Below, in pieces: positions 17,566 through 26,683 of a stretch of 64,000 nucleotides of DNA (position 1 is its first letter; each line of letters starts with the position of its first letter). This DNA comes from JACOMS01 sp051252005 (GTDB lineage: Bacteria > Pseudomonadota > Alphaproteobacteria > Caulobacterales > Maricaulaceae): the NCBI GenBank assembly GCA_051252005.1, contig JBPOEZ010000001.1, forward strand, positions 541,190-605,189, written 5' to 3'. Both the position numbers and the translations under genes were made by a program. Under the pieces are notes generated by a model, which saw only the letters and a list, made by a program, of their open reading frames with translations, was not told where the DNA came from and did not search any database.

Positions 17566-19794
17566 TTAAAGCGTTTTCAGAAACTCCAGTAAGGCTTTAC
17601 TGTCATCCTCGGGCAAAGGCTCCTTAGGGTAATTATGCCCAGCATTTGAGTTGCCGGGAATGACATTCCCGCCTTGGTCAACGACGTTGAGTTGGAAATA
17701 GCGCTCGCTTGGATCTTTACGGCCGCTTTGGCATGATTGCCCCTTCGAGCCGATGTGGGAAACATACCCCGCTCTTTCTGTATCATATTCAAGATTGCCT
17801 ACGTAGAAACAGTCTGGCCTGTAAGGGCCGGTGTAACTCGCAGGGACTTGGTTTTTCTCTAGGGCGGCTTTGAGGCTATGCAGGCGTGGCTCGCTGTCTT
17901 CGTCAATATACTGCATTTGAAAATATTGAGCGATGCCAGCCGAGTCTGTATGCTTTGAGGGTAATAGCAGAGCTTCGAGCGTAGGAACGGAACCATTATG
18001 CAGGTAAGGGGCGGTCGCCCAGATGCCATTTAATGGACGGGCTTTGTACCGCAAAAGCCGATATTTTTCGTTTAAGGCTTTCGCGTCTTTGTATTTCTTT
18101 TTGCGTCCCGGGGCAAAGAGCCTTTGGATGAAGTTCAAATCCTTCCAAACGGCTTTTTTCTCCGCATAATCGTCAATGACATTCTTTTCTTGGCCGATCT
18201 CAGATTTGTTGAAGCAATCCAGCGCTGCTTCTATTTTCCGATGTGGAATAGACGGATCAATCGGAAAGCCAACTTCAAATTCAGTGAGTATTTTTTCTTT
18301 TGTCTTTGAATACTCATTTGCGCCGCCTCTACCGAACGTGTCATTCAAAATGCTTTTGATGAGACCTTTTACTTGGTTGAGGACTGAGGCTGTGACAACT
18401 TTTGTGAGTTGATATGCACCGGAAAGTTCGGCTCTTTGATCTCGATTCACCAAAGTTCCATTTGGACCGCGGTCCAGTCCGTATTGATCAGCGTTACAGG
18501 CCATCCAAATGTCTGTACCCGCATCATGGATCCAACTCATAGACACTTTTTGTTTGTTTATGCTTGGATCAAATTCGGGGAGTTTTGTCCTCACATCGTC
18601 GTGCGGCAAGAGTGAGTGGCAGCTCTCGCAATTCTCCCTGTAGAGATCCGCGCCGCGGCTTACGAGGGATGCGTCCTGCGGCCCGAACGGCCATTGCGGC
18701 GAGGGAACCCAGCTTAGCGTTTGCTCCAGATCGATGAGGTTGCCGACGTTGGCGCTAGACTTAACTTTGTAGGATTTGCCGTCATTTTTTGTGGAGGTTT
18801 CAAAGTCAGCGAAAACTCCGGTCACTTCCCCGACATTACGCCCTAAAGCGCCCACATCTGTATCTTTGACCACGCCCGTCCATATATTCGTGGTCTTGAC
18901 GGGGTTAGCTGAATTAGATGTCAGTCCGTTCCATTGCACAATAGCTTGCTGCGAGGCGTTCCAAATATGGGGGTAGCTCACGGGGGCATCTGACTTCCAT
19001 TGTTCGGGATCGGATACGCTATCATTGAGTTTTGTTTTAAGTGAGGTCTTGCTGAGAATGTGACCGACGGCGTCCAAGCGGCCATAGCCATAAGCTCCAG
19101 TGCCAATATTGCCATTCTTAGATTGGATATCTGTCCGCCACTTTATGTAGCTCTGAACTCGGGTTTCAAGCTCTGCTATCATTTCGGGGGATGCTTGCGG
19201 CCCTAGAGCTCTGGCTTTAAATCTGTTATACTTATCTGCATCGTTCACGGTTGCGTTTAGAGCGTCTAGTGTTCCGTCTACGAATTTCATAAAGTCGCTC
19301 ATCGCCGGCGCGCCGTGAATAATATAGCGTTTGCCTTGATGCTTGATCTGTCCCGTATGGCAAGCCGCGCAATTTATACCCACCCACTCATCGCTAATGA
19401 CACCATTGTGTACTGACGGTTTGGAATAGCCGCCATATTTATCCGCGTCTTTCCAACGGTCGATAGCAAATCCAAGAGGCAGTTCGCCCTTGGAGCTTAT
19501 ATATCCGAAGGTGTCTATGTGGGTTTTATCTAAAAATGGAGCGTTACTATTGGTCTGTTCTAGCGCTCTAAGCCAGTTGAGCGGAATAAAACGGGACCCT
19601 TGGCTCGTAGTGTACCAGAGCTGTCTATCTGCTTCGGTCCAACCTTTGTTCTTGTCTGAGGCGACGGGGTTGTTTGCGTACTCAAAAACGCCTGAAGGCG
19701 GGTAGGACAGTGTTCTGTCATCTGCATGGGCGGCGGTTATTCCGCCCAAAGATCCAAGGAAAATTGTAATAGAAAGCGCGCCCGATTTTGTCAT
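17566..19794 (-). CDS. Large di-haem cytochrome c, RoxA-like
   Basis: This is a 742-residue periplasmic protein. The signal peptide ends near AAHADD (residue 26). Two c-type haem sites are visible: CAACH (142-146) and CESCH (389-393). The segments GEVTGVFADF and RPLNGIWATAPYLHNGSVPT are typical of the di-haem cytochrome family that includes the rubber oxygenase RoxA and related MauG/CcpA-type proteins. The substrate here is unknown; oxidative cleavage of a polyisoprenoid or a peroxidase-like function are both possible. The open frame extends to 19899, overlapping the neighbouring gene. The ATG at 19794 has AAGGGG upstream and exposes a clean signal peptide, so I chose it. Confidence 0.8.
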   Translation of the reverse strand: MTKSGALSITIFLGSLGGITAAHADDRTLSYPPSGVFEYANNPVASDKNKGWTEADRQLWYTTSQGSRFIPLNWLRALEQTNSNAPFLDKTHIDTFGYISSKGELPLGFAIDRWKDADKYGGYSKPSVHNGVISDEWVGINCAACHTGQIKHQGKRYIIHGAPAMSDFMKFVDGTLDALNATVNDADKYNRFKARALGPQASPEMIAELETRVQSYIKWRTDIQSKNGNIGTGAYGYGRLDAVGHILSKTSLKTKLNDSVSDPEQWKSDAPVSYPHIWNASQQAIVQWNGLTSNSANPVKTTNIWTGVVKDTDVGALGRNVGEVTGVFADFETSTKNDGKSYKVKSSANVGNLIDLEQTLSWVPSPQWPFGPQDASLVSRGADLYRENCESCHSLLPHDDVRTKLPEFDPSINKQKVSMSWIHDAGTDIWMACNADQYGLDRGPNGTLVNRDQRAELSGAYQLTKVVTASVLNQVKGLIKSILNDTFGRGGANEYSKTKEKILTEFEVGFPIDPSIPHRKIEAALDCFNKSEIGQEKNVIDDYAEKKAVWKDLNFIQRLFAPGRKKKYKDAKALNEKYRLLRYKARPLNGIWATAPYLHNGSVPTLEALLLPSKHTDSAGIAQYFQMQYIDEDSEPRLHSLKAALEKNQVPASYTGPYRPDCFYVGNLEYDTERAGYVSHIGSKGQSCQSGRKDPSERYFQLNVVDQGGNVIPGNSNAGHNYPKEPLPEDDSKALLEFLKTL

Positions 19795-19879
19795 ATAGCC
19801 CCTTGTTCTCGGAAATTTTAAGTGTTCCCGCAAAAGCTTATAGCAAAATTCTCTATCGTTAAAAACGATTTTCTGAAGT

Positions 19880-20170
19880 TTAAGCTTCCGGCGCGCCAAT
19901 GACCCACTTAAAGGCTTTTATGGTGATGGACTTTGGCAGGTGCGCCTTGCCGTAAGGGTCGCGCTGCGTCCATGCTTCGACGGCGAGTTTGTTTTCCGCT
20001 TCGACGATTAAAAGAGAGCCGCGCATCGTGCCGTCATCATCGAGCCATGGCCCCGCGGCGAGGACTTTTGCGCCTGTATCGGTTTTGAGCCATGCGAGGT
20101 GAGCGTCGCGGTTGGCTTGCCGGATGGGCAGGCCATCATCTTGGTCTTCGGTGTAGATAAAAAACTGCAT
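19880..20170 (-). CDS. YciI-family protein
   Basis: This 96-residue protein has the YCII-like ferredoxin fold pattern: an N-terminal FFIYTEDQDDG, the RDAHLAWL helix with its conserved His, the AAGPWLDDDGTMRGSLLIVEA strand pair, and DPYGKAHL. Homologues are small dimeric enzymes or stress proteins with no general function. It lies 9 bases downstream of gpsA on the same strand and probably forms the tail of the tsaD-gpsA-yciI operon. Confidence 0.88.
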   Translation of the reverse strand: MQFFIYTEDQDDGLPIRQANRDAHLAWLKTDTGAKVLAAGPWLDDDGTMRGSLLIVEAENKLAVEAWTQRDPYGKAHLPKSITIKAFKWVIGAPEA

Positions 20171-20179
20171 GGGGTGTCT

Positions 20180-21184
20180 CTATTCTGTTTCTGATTTGTG
20201 GCCTCGCGCGAGGAGGCGGGAGATTGCGGAATCGATGTCTTCGCTTCCGTCTAAAATATTGGCCATAGCTGTGCAAATCGGCATTTCTATACCGAGATTT
20301 TGCGCAAGGGTTTTCAGGGCAGGCGCGGTGGCGACTCCTTCCGTGACGGCCGTTCTTGCGCCCATGATGCTTTCAAGGCTTGCGCCTTCCCCTAAGGCGA
20401 GGCCGCAAGACATATTACGGGACTGTTCCGATGAACAGGTGAGGACGAGGTCGCCTAGGCCGCAGAGCCCAGTGAGCGTTTCAGGATCGCAACCTAAAGC
20501 GCGCCCAAGGCGGGTCATTTCTGCAAACCCTCTGGCAATGATGGCGGCGTGGGCCGAGCGGCCAAGGCCCTTGCCAAGGACAAGTCCACAGACAATGGCG
20601 AGGACATTTTTGACGGCTCCGCCAATCTCTGCGCCTAAGACATCGGCAGAATAATAGGGCCGGAAGCCGGGCGAGGCGATGGCCGAGATAAGGCTCGCGC
20701 CAATGCGAGGGTTTGCGCAGGCCAGAGTGACGGCTGTAGGAAGGCCTTTAGCTACATCAATAGCAAAGCTTGGCCCAGAAAGAACGGCAGGAACAGCTTG
20801 AGGTAGGATATCGTCGAGGACTTGGCTCATAAATTTCAAAGACGATATTTCGATGCCTTTGGAACACAGTACAACTGGAAGACCATCGCGAACATGGGGT
20901 ATAAATTGCGCGAGGCTAGCGCGCATATGCTGCGCGGGCGTGACGACAAGTACGGCATCACAGGCGGCGAGATCGGCAAGGTTATTCGTCGCCGTGATAG
21001 ACGGACTGAGCGATACGCCGGGGAGGAATAGTGTGTTTTCATGTGCGCTATTAATGGCCGCTGCGCAGTCTTCTTCGAAAGCCCAAAGGGTAACGTTTCG
21101 GGAGGTAATAGCGAGCGTTTGCGCTAGAGCTGTTCCCCATGCCCCGCCGCCAATAACCCCCATACTTTGATAATTTTGTTCCAT
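20180..21184 (-). CDS. gpsA: NAD(P)-dependent glycerol-3-phosphate dehydrogenase
   Basis: It reduces dihydroxyacetone phosphate to sn-glycerol 3-phosphate for phospholipid synthesis. The 334-residue protein has the Rossmann motif GVIGGGAWGTALAQ (9-22), the catalytic Lys region (GGAVKNVLAIVCG) and GLCGLGDLVLTCSSEQSRN, all diagnostic. Its ATG overlaps the tsaD stop as TAATG, so the two are translationally coupled. Confidence 0.96.
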   Translation of the reverse strand: MEQNYQSMGVIGGGAWGTALAQTLAITSRNVTLWAFEEDCAAAINSAHENTLFLPGVSLSPSITATNNLADLAACDAVLVVTPAQHMRASLAQFIPHVRDGLPVVLCSKGIEISSLKFMSQVLDDILPQAVPAVLSGPSFAIDVAKGLPTAVTLACANPRIGASLISAIASPGFRPYYSADVLGAEIGGAVKNVLAIVCGLVLGKGLGRSAHAAIIARGFAEMTRLGRALGCDPETLTGLCGLGDLVLTCSSEQSRNMSCGLALGEGASLESIMGARTAVTEGVATAPALKTLAQNLGIEMPICTAMANILDGSEDIDSAISRLLARGHKSETE

Positions 21185-22305
21185 TATGCTTTGGGACCGT
21201 TCTTACCGAAACCGCTAGCAGGATTACTTGCGGCGGCGCCTGCGTCAAGAGGCCAGCGGGGACGGGCTTTGACATCTAACGGCGCGCATTGGCCTTTGAG
21301 GTAATGTTCTAACCCCGCGAGCGCGATCATGGCCGCATTATCGGTGCAAAACTCAAGCGGCGGCGCAGAGAGCGTATATCCTCGCGTTTCGCAAAGCATA
21401 TTGAGCGCGCTGCGTATGGCTTGGTTTGAGGCGACTCCGCCCGCGACGACAAAACGCCGTTCGCCCGGTTCGCTCATTGCGGCGAATATATCCATAGCGC
21501 GGCCTGTCCTGTCGGTTAAGACGTCGCAAACGGCTTGCTGAAAACTTGCGGCAATATCGGCTTTGGCCTCTTCTGTTTGCGGGCTTGTTGCATAGGCGCG
21601 TGCAACTGCGGTTTTAAGGCCGGCAAAGGAAAAGTCAGCGTGGGGTTTGCCTTTATAGGGGCGGGGAAGTGAGACGGCTTTTGGGTTGCCTGAGCGGGCG
21701 ACGCGTTCGACATTCGGCCCGCCGGGAAAACCAAGTCCCATGACTTTGGCGGTTTTATCAAAGGCTTCTCCTGCAGCGTCGTCAACCGTACTGCCGAGAC
21801 GTTCGTAATCGCCAAGACTTTTGACTGCGAGGAGCTGGCTATGGCCGCCGGAGACAAGTAGTAGTAAATAGGGGAATGGGCAGGGCGCAGCGAGACGGGG
21901 GGAGAGGGCATGGCCTTCCAAATGATTGACGGCGATGAGCGGAATATCGAGGGACAGGGCCAGACCTTTTGCGCTCATAAGACCTGCAATGACGCCGCCA
22001 ATGAGACCCGGGCCAGCCGTGGCTGCAATCGCGGAGAGATCTGTATAGTCTACGGCGGCCTCCTCCATGGCTTCAGTGATGATCAAATCGATCTTTTGTA
22101 TATGTGCGCGGGCGGCGATTTCGGGAACAACGCCGCCAAAGGGTGCGTGCTGTTCATCTTGACTGGCGATTATAGATGATAATATGCGCGTCTCCCCGCT
22201 CGCATCCCGTACGATGAGAGACGCGGCGGTTTCGTCGCAACTGGATTCGATGCCCAAGATGAGGGCTTTGGGTTGCACTGGGCTGTGGTTTGGCGATAAA
22301 GGCAT
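21184..22305 (-). CDS. tsaD: tRNA N6-threonylcarbamoyladenosine transferase subunit
   Basis: It forms t6A at position 37 of ANN-decoding tRNAs together with TsaB, TsaC and TsaE. The 373-residue protein starts with the ASKHA-type ILGIESSCDETAAS. It holds the metal-binding NHLEGHALSP, LLLVSGGHSQL and VVAGGVASNQAIR. The ATG at 22305 was chosen because longer in-frame starts run into hemC, which is divergent. Only 29 bases separate the two start codons, so their promoters must overlap or lie inside the opposite gene. Confidence 0.95.
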   Translation of the reverse strand: MPLSPNHSPVQPKALILGIESSCDETAASLIVRDASGETRILSSIIASQDEQHAPFGGVVPEIAARAHIQKIDLIITEAMEEAAVDYTDLSAIAATAGPGLIGGVIAGLMSAKGLALSLDIPLIAVNHLEGHALSPRLAAPCPFPYLLLLVSGGHSQLLAVKSLGDYERLGSTVDDAAGEAFDKTAKVMGLGFPGGPNVERVARSGNPKAVSLPRPYKGKPHADFSFAGLKTAVARAYATSPQTEEAKADIAASFQQAVCDVLTDRTGRAMDIFAAMSEPGERRFVVAGGVASNQAIRSALNMLCETRGYTLSAPPLEFCTDNAAMIALAGLEHYLKGQCAPLDVKARPRWPLDAGAAASNPASGFGKNGPKA

Positions 22306-22334
22306 GAGCAATCGATAATGCGAGACGGACCTAT

Positions 22335-23276
22335 ATGCAACGCCCCTTGAAAATTGGTACACGCGGATCGCCTTTGGCGCTTTATCAGGCGCGGTTGGTG
22401 CAAAGCCTGTTGGCTAAGGAAGCGAACCTGACACAAGACGAGGCCGATATGCGGTTTCCAGTCTGTATTTTCACGACCTCTGGCGACAAACTTAAAGGCG
22501 ATCTTTCTGAATTTGGCGGGAAGGGACTTTTCACCAAGGAACTTGAGACAGCATTGCTTGACGGCGAAATTGATATGGCCGTGCATTCCATGAAGGATGT
22601 GCCGACGGTGAGCCAAGAACGGTTGAAAGTTGGGGCGGTGCTACAGCGCGAAGACCCGCGTGATGCCTTTGTGTCATTGACAGTTCCTTCTTTGATGGAA
22701 TTACCAAAGGGCGCCGTAGTTGGAACGGCCTCTCTTCGCCGCCGCGCCCAGCTTGCCGCTATTCGCCCCGATGTTGAATTTGTTCTTCTTCGCGGCAATG
22801 TCGGCACGCGCCTCGGGAAGCTTGCCACAGGTGTGTGCGACGCAACGTTTCTGGCTTATGCCGGGCTTAAGCGGCTAGAACGCGTGGATGTTGTTACCGA
22901 AATCATTTCTGCGGAGGCCATGCTAAACGCTCCGGCGCAAGGCGCCATTGGTATTGAAACGCGGATAGATGACACGGCAACAATTTCAGCGATCAAGGTC
23001 TTGAACCATGAGGCCACCGAACTCTCGATTACAGCAGAACGGGCTTTCTTAAGGGCGCTTGACGGATCTTGCAGAACGCCCATCGCAGCGCTTGCTGTGA
23101 TGGAGGATGGTCATATGCTCCTAAAAGGGCAGGTGTTGTCACTAGATGGATCGTTTGAGGTTAGCCGCACACTCACCGGAGCCGTACAAAATACTGATGA
23201 CGCGTTTAAACTCGGAACTGGGATGGGGCTTGATGTGATCGCCGCCATTGATGGGCGGAATATTTGGGATGAATAG
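22335..23276 (+). CDS. hemC: Porphobilinogen deaminase (hydroxymethylbilane synthase)
   Basis: It polymerises four porphobilinogens into hydroxymethylbilane for haem and related tetrapyrroles. The N-terminal KIGTRGSPLALYQA, the HSMKDVPT motif, the TASLRRRAQL segment and the dipyrromethane-binding Cys in LDGSCRTPIAA are all present. The 313-residue length is normal. hemD overlaps its end by eight bases. Confidence 0.97.
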   Translation: MQRPLKIGTRGSPLALYQARLVQSLLAKEANLTQDEADMRFPVCIFTTSGDKLKGDLSEFGGKGLFTKELETALLDGEIDMAVHSMKDVPTVSQERLKVGAVLQREDPRDAFVSLTVPSLMELPKGAVVGTASLRRRAQLAAIRPDVEFVLLRGNVGTRLGKLATGVCDATFLAYAGLKRLERVDVVTEIISAEAMLNAPAQGAIGIETRIDDTATISAIKVLNHEATELSITAERAFLRALDGSCRTPIAALAVMEDGHMLLKGQVLSLDGSFEVSRTLTGAVQNTDDAFKLGTGMGLDVIAAIDGRNIWDE

Positions 23277-23940
23277 GGTTTGGATTACTCGTAGCCAACC
23301 GGGCGCAGATAATTCGGCTCGTTTGCTTGTGGAAGCTGGCCATGAAGTTATCACCGCGCCGCTTATTCAAATTTCCCCTCCGCCCGTAAAACCGCCGACT
23401 TTACCTGATGAAGCGTTCTTGATTGTGACATCGAAGAACGGTCTTGCCGCTTTGACCCGAGAAACGCCCAAGCGGCATTGGACAGTATTGACGGTTGGGG
23501 ATGCTACGGCAGACGCTGCGCGGAAACTGGGTTTTCAGACGGTTATTTCAGCGGGCGGTAATGTTGATGATGTGATCCGTGAATTTTTATCCCTCGCGCC
23601 ATCTAAAGATATTCCCGTGGTTCACATTTGTGGAAACAACGTCGCCGGACGCGCCGTAGAAGTGCTTACGGCTCACGGTTACAGCACCGAGAGGCATGTT
23701 TATTACAGCTCACAACCTGTTGCGGCGCTCCCTGAGATTGATCTTAGCGCTATGACGCATGTGCTTCTCTATTCGCCGTTGGCTGCGCGCACGCTCGCGA
23801 GTTTGGCTCCGTGCTTAAAACATGCTGCCGCAATTTCAATAAGTCCAAAAGCGGACCGTGCCCTGGCTCGCCTTGCAATAGGAAAGCGCCTTATTGCTAC
23901 AGCTCCTAATGAAAAGTCTATGCTCTCTTTGCTTGATTGA
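23269..23940 (+). CDS. hemD: Uroporphyrinogen-III synthase
   Basis: It cyclises hydroxymethylbilane, inverting ring D. HemD is poorly conserved, but VWITRSQPGADNSA at the start, the AFLIVTSKNGLAAL segment, LTVGDATADAARKLGF and the late VLLYSPLAARTLA fit the family, as does the 223-residue length. The ATG at 23269 overlaps the hemC stop; a longer frame from 23248 is unlikely. The position between hemC and the mitofilin-like gene is the usual alphaproteobacterial order. Confidence 0.9.
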   Translation: MNRVWITRSQPGADNSARLLVEAGHEVITAPLIQISPPPVKPPTLPDEAFLIVTSKNGLAALTRETPKRHWTVLTVGDATADAARKLGFQTVISAGGNVDDVIREFLSLAPSKDIPVVHICGNNVAGRAVEVLTAHGYSTERHVYYSSQPVAALPEIDLSAMTHVLLYSPLAARTLASLAPCLKHAAAISISPKADRALARLAIGKRLIATAPNEKSMLSLLD

Positions 23941-23968
23941 CAGCTATGGGCCGCGTTACAGTGGCGTC

Positions 23969-25042
23969 ATGAATACTGAAAATGAGAAACCTGCGGAAAA
24001 GCCCGTGACAGAAGAGGTCACGCAAGAGGCTGTTGTGGATCCCGTAGAACCTATTGCGAAATCCAAGCGCGTGAAATCAAAAAAAAGTAAGACACCTAAA
24101 CCCAAGCCGGAGAAAAAAACTGGCGGTATGGGGTTTGGCAGCGTGTTTGTGATGTCCGTATTAGCGGCGGCTTTTGGCGCTCTCGGCGGCGCGGCTTTGA
24201 CTTACGGACTGTTGGAGATGGGACAGCTTCCAGCTGTAGCGTCACTGCGGTCCGATGTTCAGCAAGGCACTGAGACTGTTGCGACTTTAAAAAAGGATTT
24301 GGCGCAACTGCAAGCCAGCGCGCAGGATAGCCTAAATGACATTGACTTCACGCCGGTCACAACGCGGCTTGAAGCCCTTGAGGCGAGGCCACTTTTGACG
24401 GAAAACGGCGCAATCATCGACCCCGCTATTATACAGCGTCTTGAATATCTCGAAAAAGCTCTACCGGCCAAAGGTTTGACAGGTATAAATGAGCGGATTA
24501 CTTCGCTTGAAAAAAACCTGAGAGAGCAATCTAAAACATCAGATGCCGTCCCCGCTACGCTTGACCCGAAAATAGCCGCGCGGCTGGATTTATTGGAACA
24601 GCAAAATCTCGAAATCTCTCCTGCCTTGGATATGGCGCCTTTGCAGGAACGTATAGAGGCGGTTGATGCCCGCGCAGATACGCTTGAAATAGACCTTACG
24701 GCGCGTCTCAAAGCCCTAGAAGACCGCGCTGCGATCCTAGAGGCCGAACAGGCGCAGGCTCTGCGTTCAGCCGTGCCTATTCCTGCGTTTCCGAAGGACG
24801 CAGTATTGACCGCGCTCTCATCCGCCGGCAGTCAAGATCAGGGACTGTTTAAGCGAACTTTGAGTAAGCATATTAAAGTCCAAAATGAAAACGCAATCGA
24901 CCGAGTAACTCGTATTGAAGCGCTTATTTCAAGTGGGAATATTGACGGCGCTATAGCCGACATAAGAAACTTACCGCAACCTGGGCAGGATGCTGCCGCT
25001 AACTGGATTAGTATAGTCAACGATATTAGGAGTACGCCATGA
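23969..25042 (+). CDS. Mic60/mitofilin-like inner-membrane protein
   Basis: This 357-residue protein has an acidic then Lys-rich cytoplasmic N-terminus and one membrane helix (about 56-82). A long periplasmic coiled-coil with repeated RLEALE/RLDLLE heptads follows, then a C-terminal domain (about 275-355) resembling the mitofilin region. In Alphaproteobacteria the Mic60 homologue is encoded between hemD and hemY, as here. It is thought to shape membranes and contact outer-membrane proteins, and is regarded as the ancestor of the mitochondrial MICOS subunit. The ATG at 23969 is preferred over an upstream extension that overlaps hemD. It overlaps hemY by four bases. Confidence 0.82.
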   Translation: MNTENEKPAEKPVTEEVTQEAVVDPVEPIAKSKRVKSKKSKTPKPKPEKKTGGMGFGSVFVMSVLAAAFGALGGAALTYGLLEMGQLPAVASLRSDVQQGTETVATLKKDLAQLQASAQDSLNDIDFTPVTTRLEALEARPLLTENGAIIDPAIIQRLEYLEKALPAKGLTGINERITSLEKNLREQSKTSDAVPATLDPKIAARLDLLEQQNLEISPALDMAPLQERIEAVDARADTLEIDLTARLKALEDRAAILEAEQAQALRSAVPIPAFPKDAVLTALSSAGSQDQGLFKRTLSKHIKVQNENAIDRVTRIEALISSGNIDGAIADIRNLPQPGQDAAANWISIVNDIRSTP

Positions 25043-26538
25043 CTAAATATGTTGTCGCGGTTTTGATTTTCATCGCCGCACTAGCGGGCGTTCTGCTCTA
25101 CATCGGAGATGATGCACGGCTTATAATCACATCCACGGCAGAGGCTGGACCACTTAAATTTGCTCCCAGAAATATGACATGGCAATCCGTTATCGTTATC
25201 GGAACACTGTCAGTCTTGGGAATTTTAGGCCTTTGGACGTTTATCGGATGGCTCTGGCGTTTGCCGTCTCGTCTCAAGCGCGGTGTTGGCATTCGCCGCC
25301 GTAATCAAGCGCTCGACGCTATGGAAGAAGCCTTTATTGCAGGCGCTGAAGGTGATGCAGGGCGCGCACGTAAAAAAGCCGAAAAGGCTAGAACCCTTAT
25401 TAGCAGTACGGCTTTAGGGCAGATTGTTTCTGCGCAAGCCGCCGAAGCCGCTGGTGATAGCGAAGAGGCGATAAATCAATATACGGCCATGCTTGGCGAC
25501 CAAAAAACACTGGCGACGGGACAGCGCGGCCTAGCGCAGCAGCTCCTTGCCACAGGTGACCTTGCTGGCGCGATTGAACATGCGGGCCGAGCTTATGCCG
25601 AAAACAAATCAGCCAAGTGGGCTTATGATGTTCTGTTTCAGGCGCAAGTTGCAGATCACCGCTGGCGCGACGCGGCGGCTACACTTGATATGGCTGAAAA
25701 CCGTAAGCATGCGGAAAAAGATATTGCGCGTCGCCGAAGAGCCGTGCTGATGACAGCTGAAGCTGACCGATTGGCCACTGAAGGAAACGGCGATGCCGCG
25801 ACAGAGCTTGCTGTGGCTGCCGCGCAGGATATGCCTGAATTTGCCCCAGGCGTAGCATTGGCCTCAAGCCTTCTAACGCAAGCGGGAAGCCCAAAAAAGG
25901 CTGCAAGCCTGATCGAAAAGGCTTGGACTGTTTCTCCGCATCCGGCTTTGGCCGCAGCTTACCGCGACATCATGGAGGGAGAACCCGCCAAAGCTCGCTC
26001 GAAGCGTATTGCGCAACTCATTAAAACAAATCCGGATCACCGTGAAAGCGCGATCCTTACGGCGGAAGAGGCCCTTCACGGAGGCGACGGCGTGACCGCA
26101 TGGTCTGCGCTCTCTCCGCTAATGCAAATTGGAGCGCCGAGCGGGCGTTTATGTCTCTTGGCGTCTCAGGCCGAAGCCATGCTTAAGAACCCTGCGGATG
26201 CTGCCGTGTGGACAGAATGCGCCGCTACAGCGCCGTCAGAGCCAGAGTGGTCGGACCTTGATCCCGAAGGCACGGCGTTTGATTATTCGGACCAAGACTG
26301 GCGCAGGCTCGTTTTTTCTTTCGGAGAAAACGGCGAACTGATCCATCCGCGTTTTGAGCAAGGGGCTGCGCAGAGGGCGTTCATCAGAACGGACACTGCA
26401 AAGATGGGCGAAAAGCGGGAAGAGGGCGTGCAAGTGCGTCAACCCGATGATCCCGGTACAGACTTAATCAGCGACTCGGATGACCTTGCACATCGTCTCG
26501 ATAGTCTTCTGGGCGACAAAGGGCCTGGCAAGGCGTAA
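25039..26538 (+). CDS. hemY: HemY-like TPR membrane protein
   Basis: This is a 499-residue inner-membrane protein with two N-terminal helices (about 4-22 and 48-72) followed by TPR-like helices. The segment WRLPSRLKRGVGIRRRNQALDAMEEAFIAG and the AGRARKKAEKA stretch match the HemY N-terminal domain. It is not the protoporphyrinogen oxidase of the same name. Its role in tetrapyrrole or membrane biology is not firmly settled. It starts with an ATGA overlap on the Mic60-like gene and ends the hem operon. Confidence 0.88.
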   Translation: MTKYVVAVLIFIAALAGVLLYIGDDARLIITSTAEAGPLKFAPRNMTWQSVIVIGTLSVLGILGLWTFIGWLWRLPSRLKRGVGIRRRNQALDAMEEAFIAGAEGDAGRARKKAEKARTLISSTALGQIVSAQAAEAAGDSEEAINQYTAMLGDQKTLATGQRGLAQQLLATGDLAGAIEHAGRAYAENKSAKWAYDVLFQAQVADHRWRDAAATLDMAENRKHAEKDIARRRRAVLMTAEADRLATEGNGDAATELAVAAAQDMPEFAPGVALASSLLTQAGSPKKAASLIEKAWTVSPHPALAAAYRDIMEGEPAKARSKRIAQLIKTNPDHRESAILTAEEALHGGDGVTAWSALSPLMQIGAPSGRLCLLASQAEAMLKNPADAAVWTECAATAPSEPEWSDLDPEGTAFDYSDQDWRRLVFSFGENGELIHPRFEQGAAQRAFIRTDTAKMGEKREEGVQVRQPDDPGTDLISDSDDLAHRLDSLLGDKGPGKA

Positions 26539-26576
26539 AGTCTTTTAGGCGGCTTTAAGGGCAGGTGCTTATAAGG

Positions 26577-26678
26577 GGCTAAGGCGATGCATTCCGCGCT
26601 ATAGGTTTAGGGTTGCCTTAGCCGCGCTATTCTCAAATGTCTGAGATACCCTGCGCGCTTTATGCACGTGCAGGGTAT
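26577..26678. terminator. Two hairpins between convergent genes
   Basis: Two perfect nine-base inverted repeats lie between the hemY stop and the minus-strand lipoprotein stop. GGCTAAGGC (26577-26585) pairs with GCCTTAGCC (26615-26623). ATACCCTGC (26646-26654) pairs with GCAGGGTAT (26670-26678). Neither is followed by a clear T-run, so they may be processing or transcript-end structures rather than classical terminators. Confidence 0.45.
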
Positions 26679-26683
26679 AAAGC

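Noticed and set aside
19795..19899. N-terminal extension of the di-haem cytochrome
   Set aside because: It would place a charged stretch before the signal peptide and overlap the neighbouring YciI-type gene; the ATG at 19794 has its own Shine-Dalgarno.
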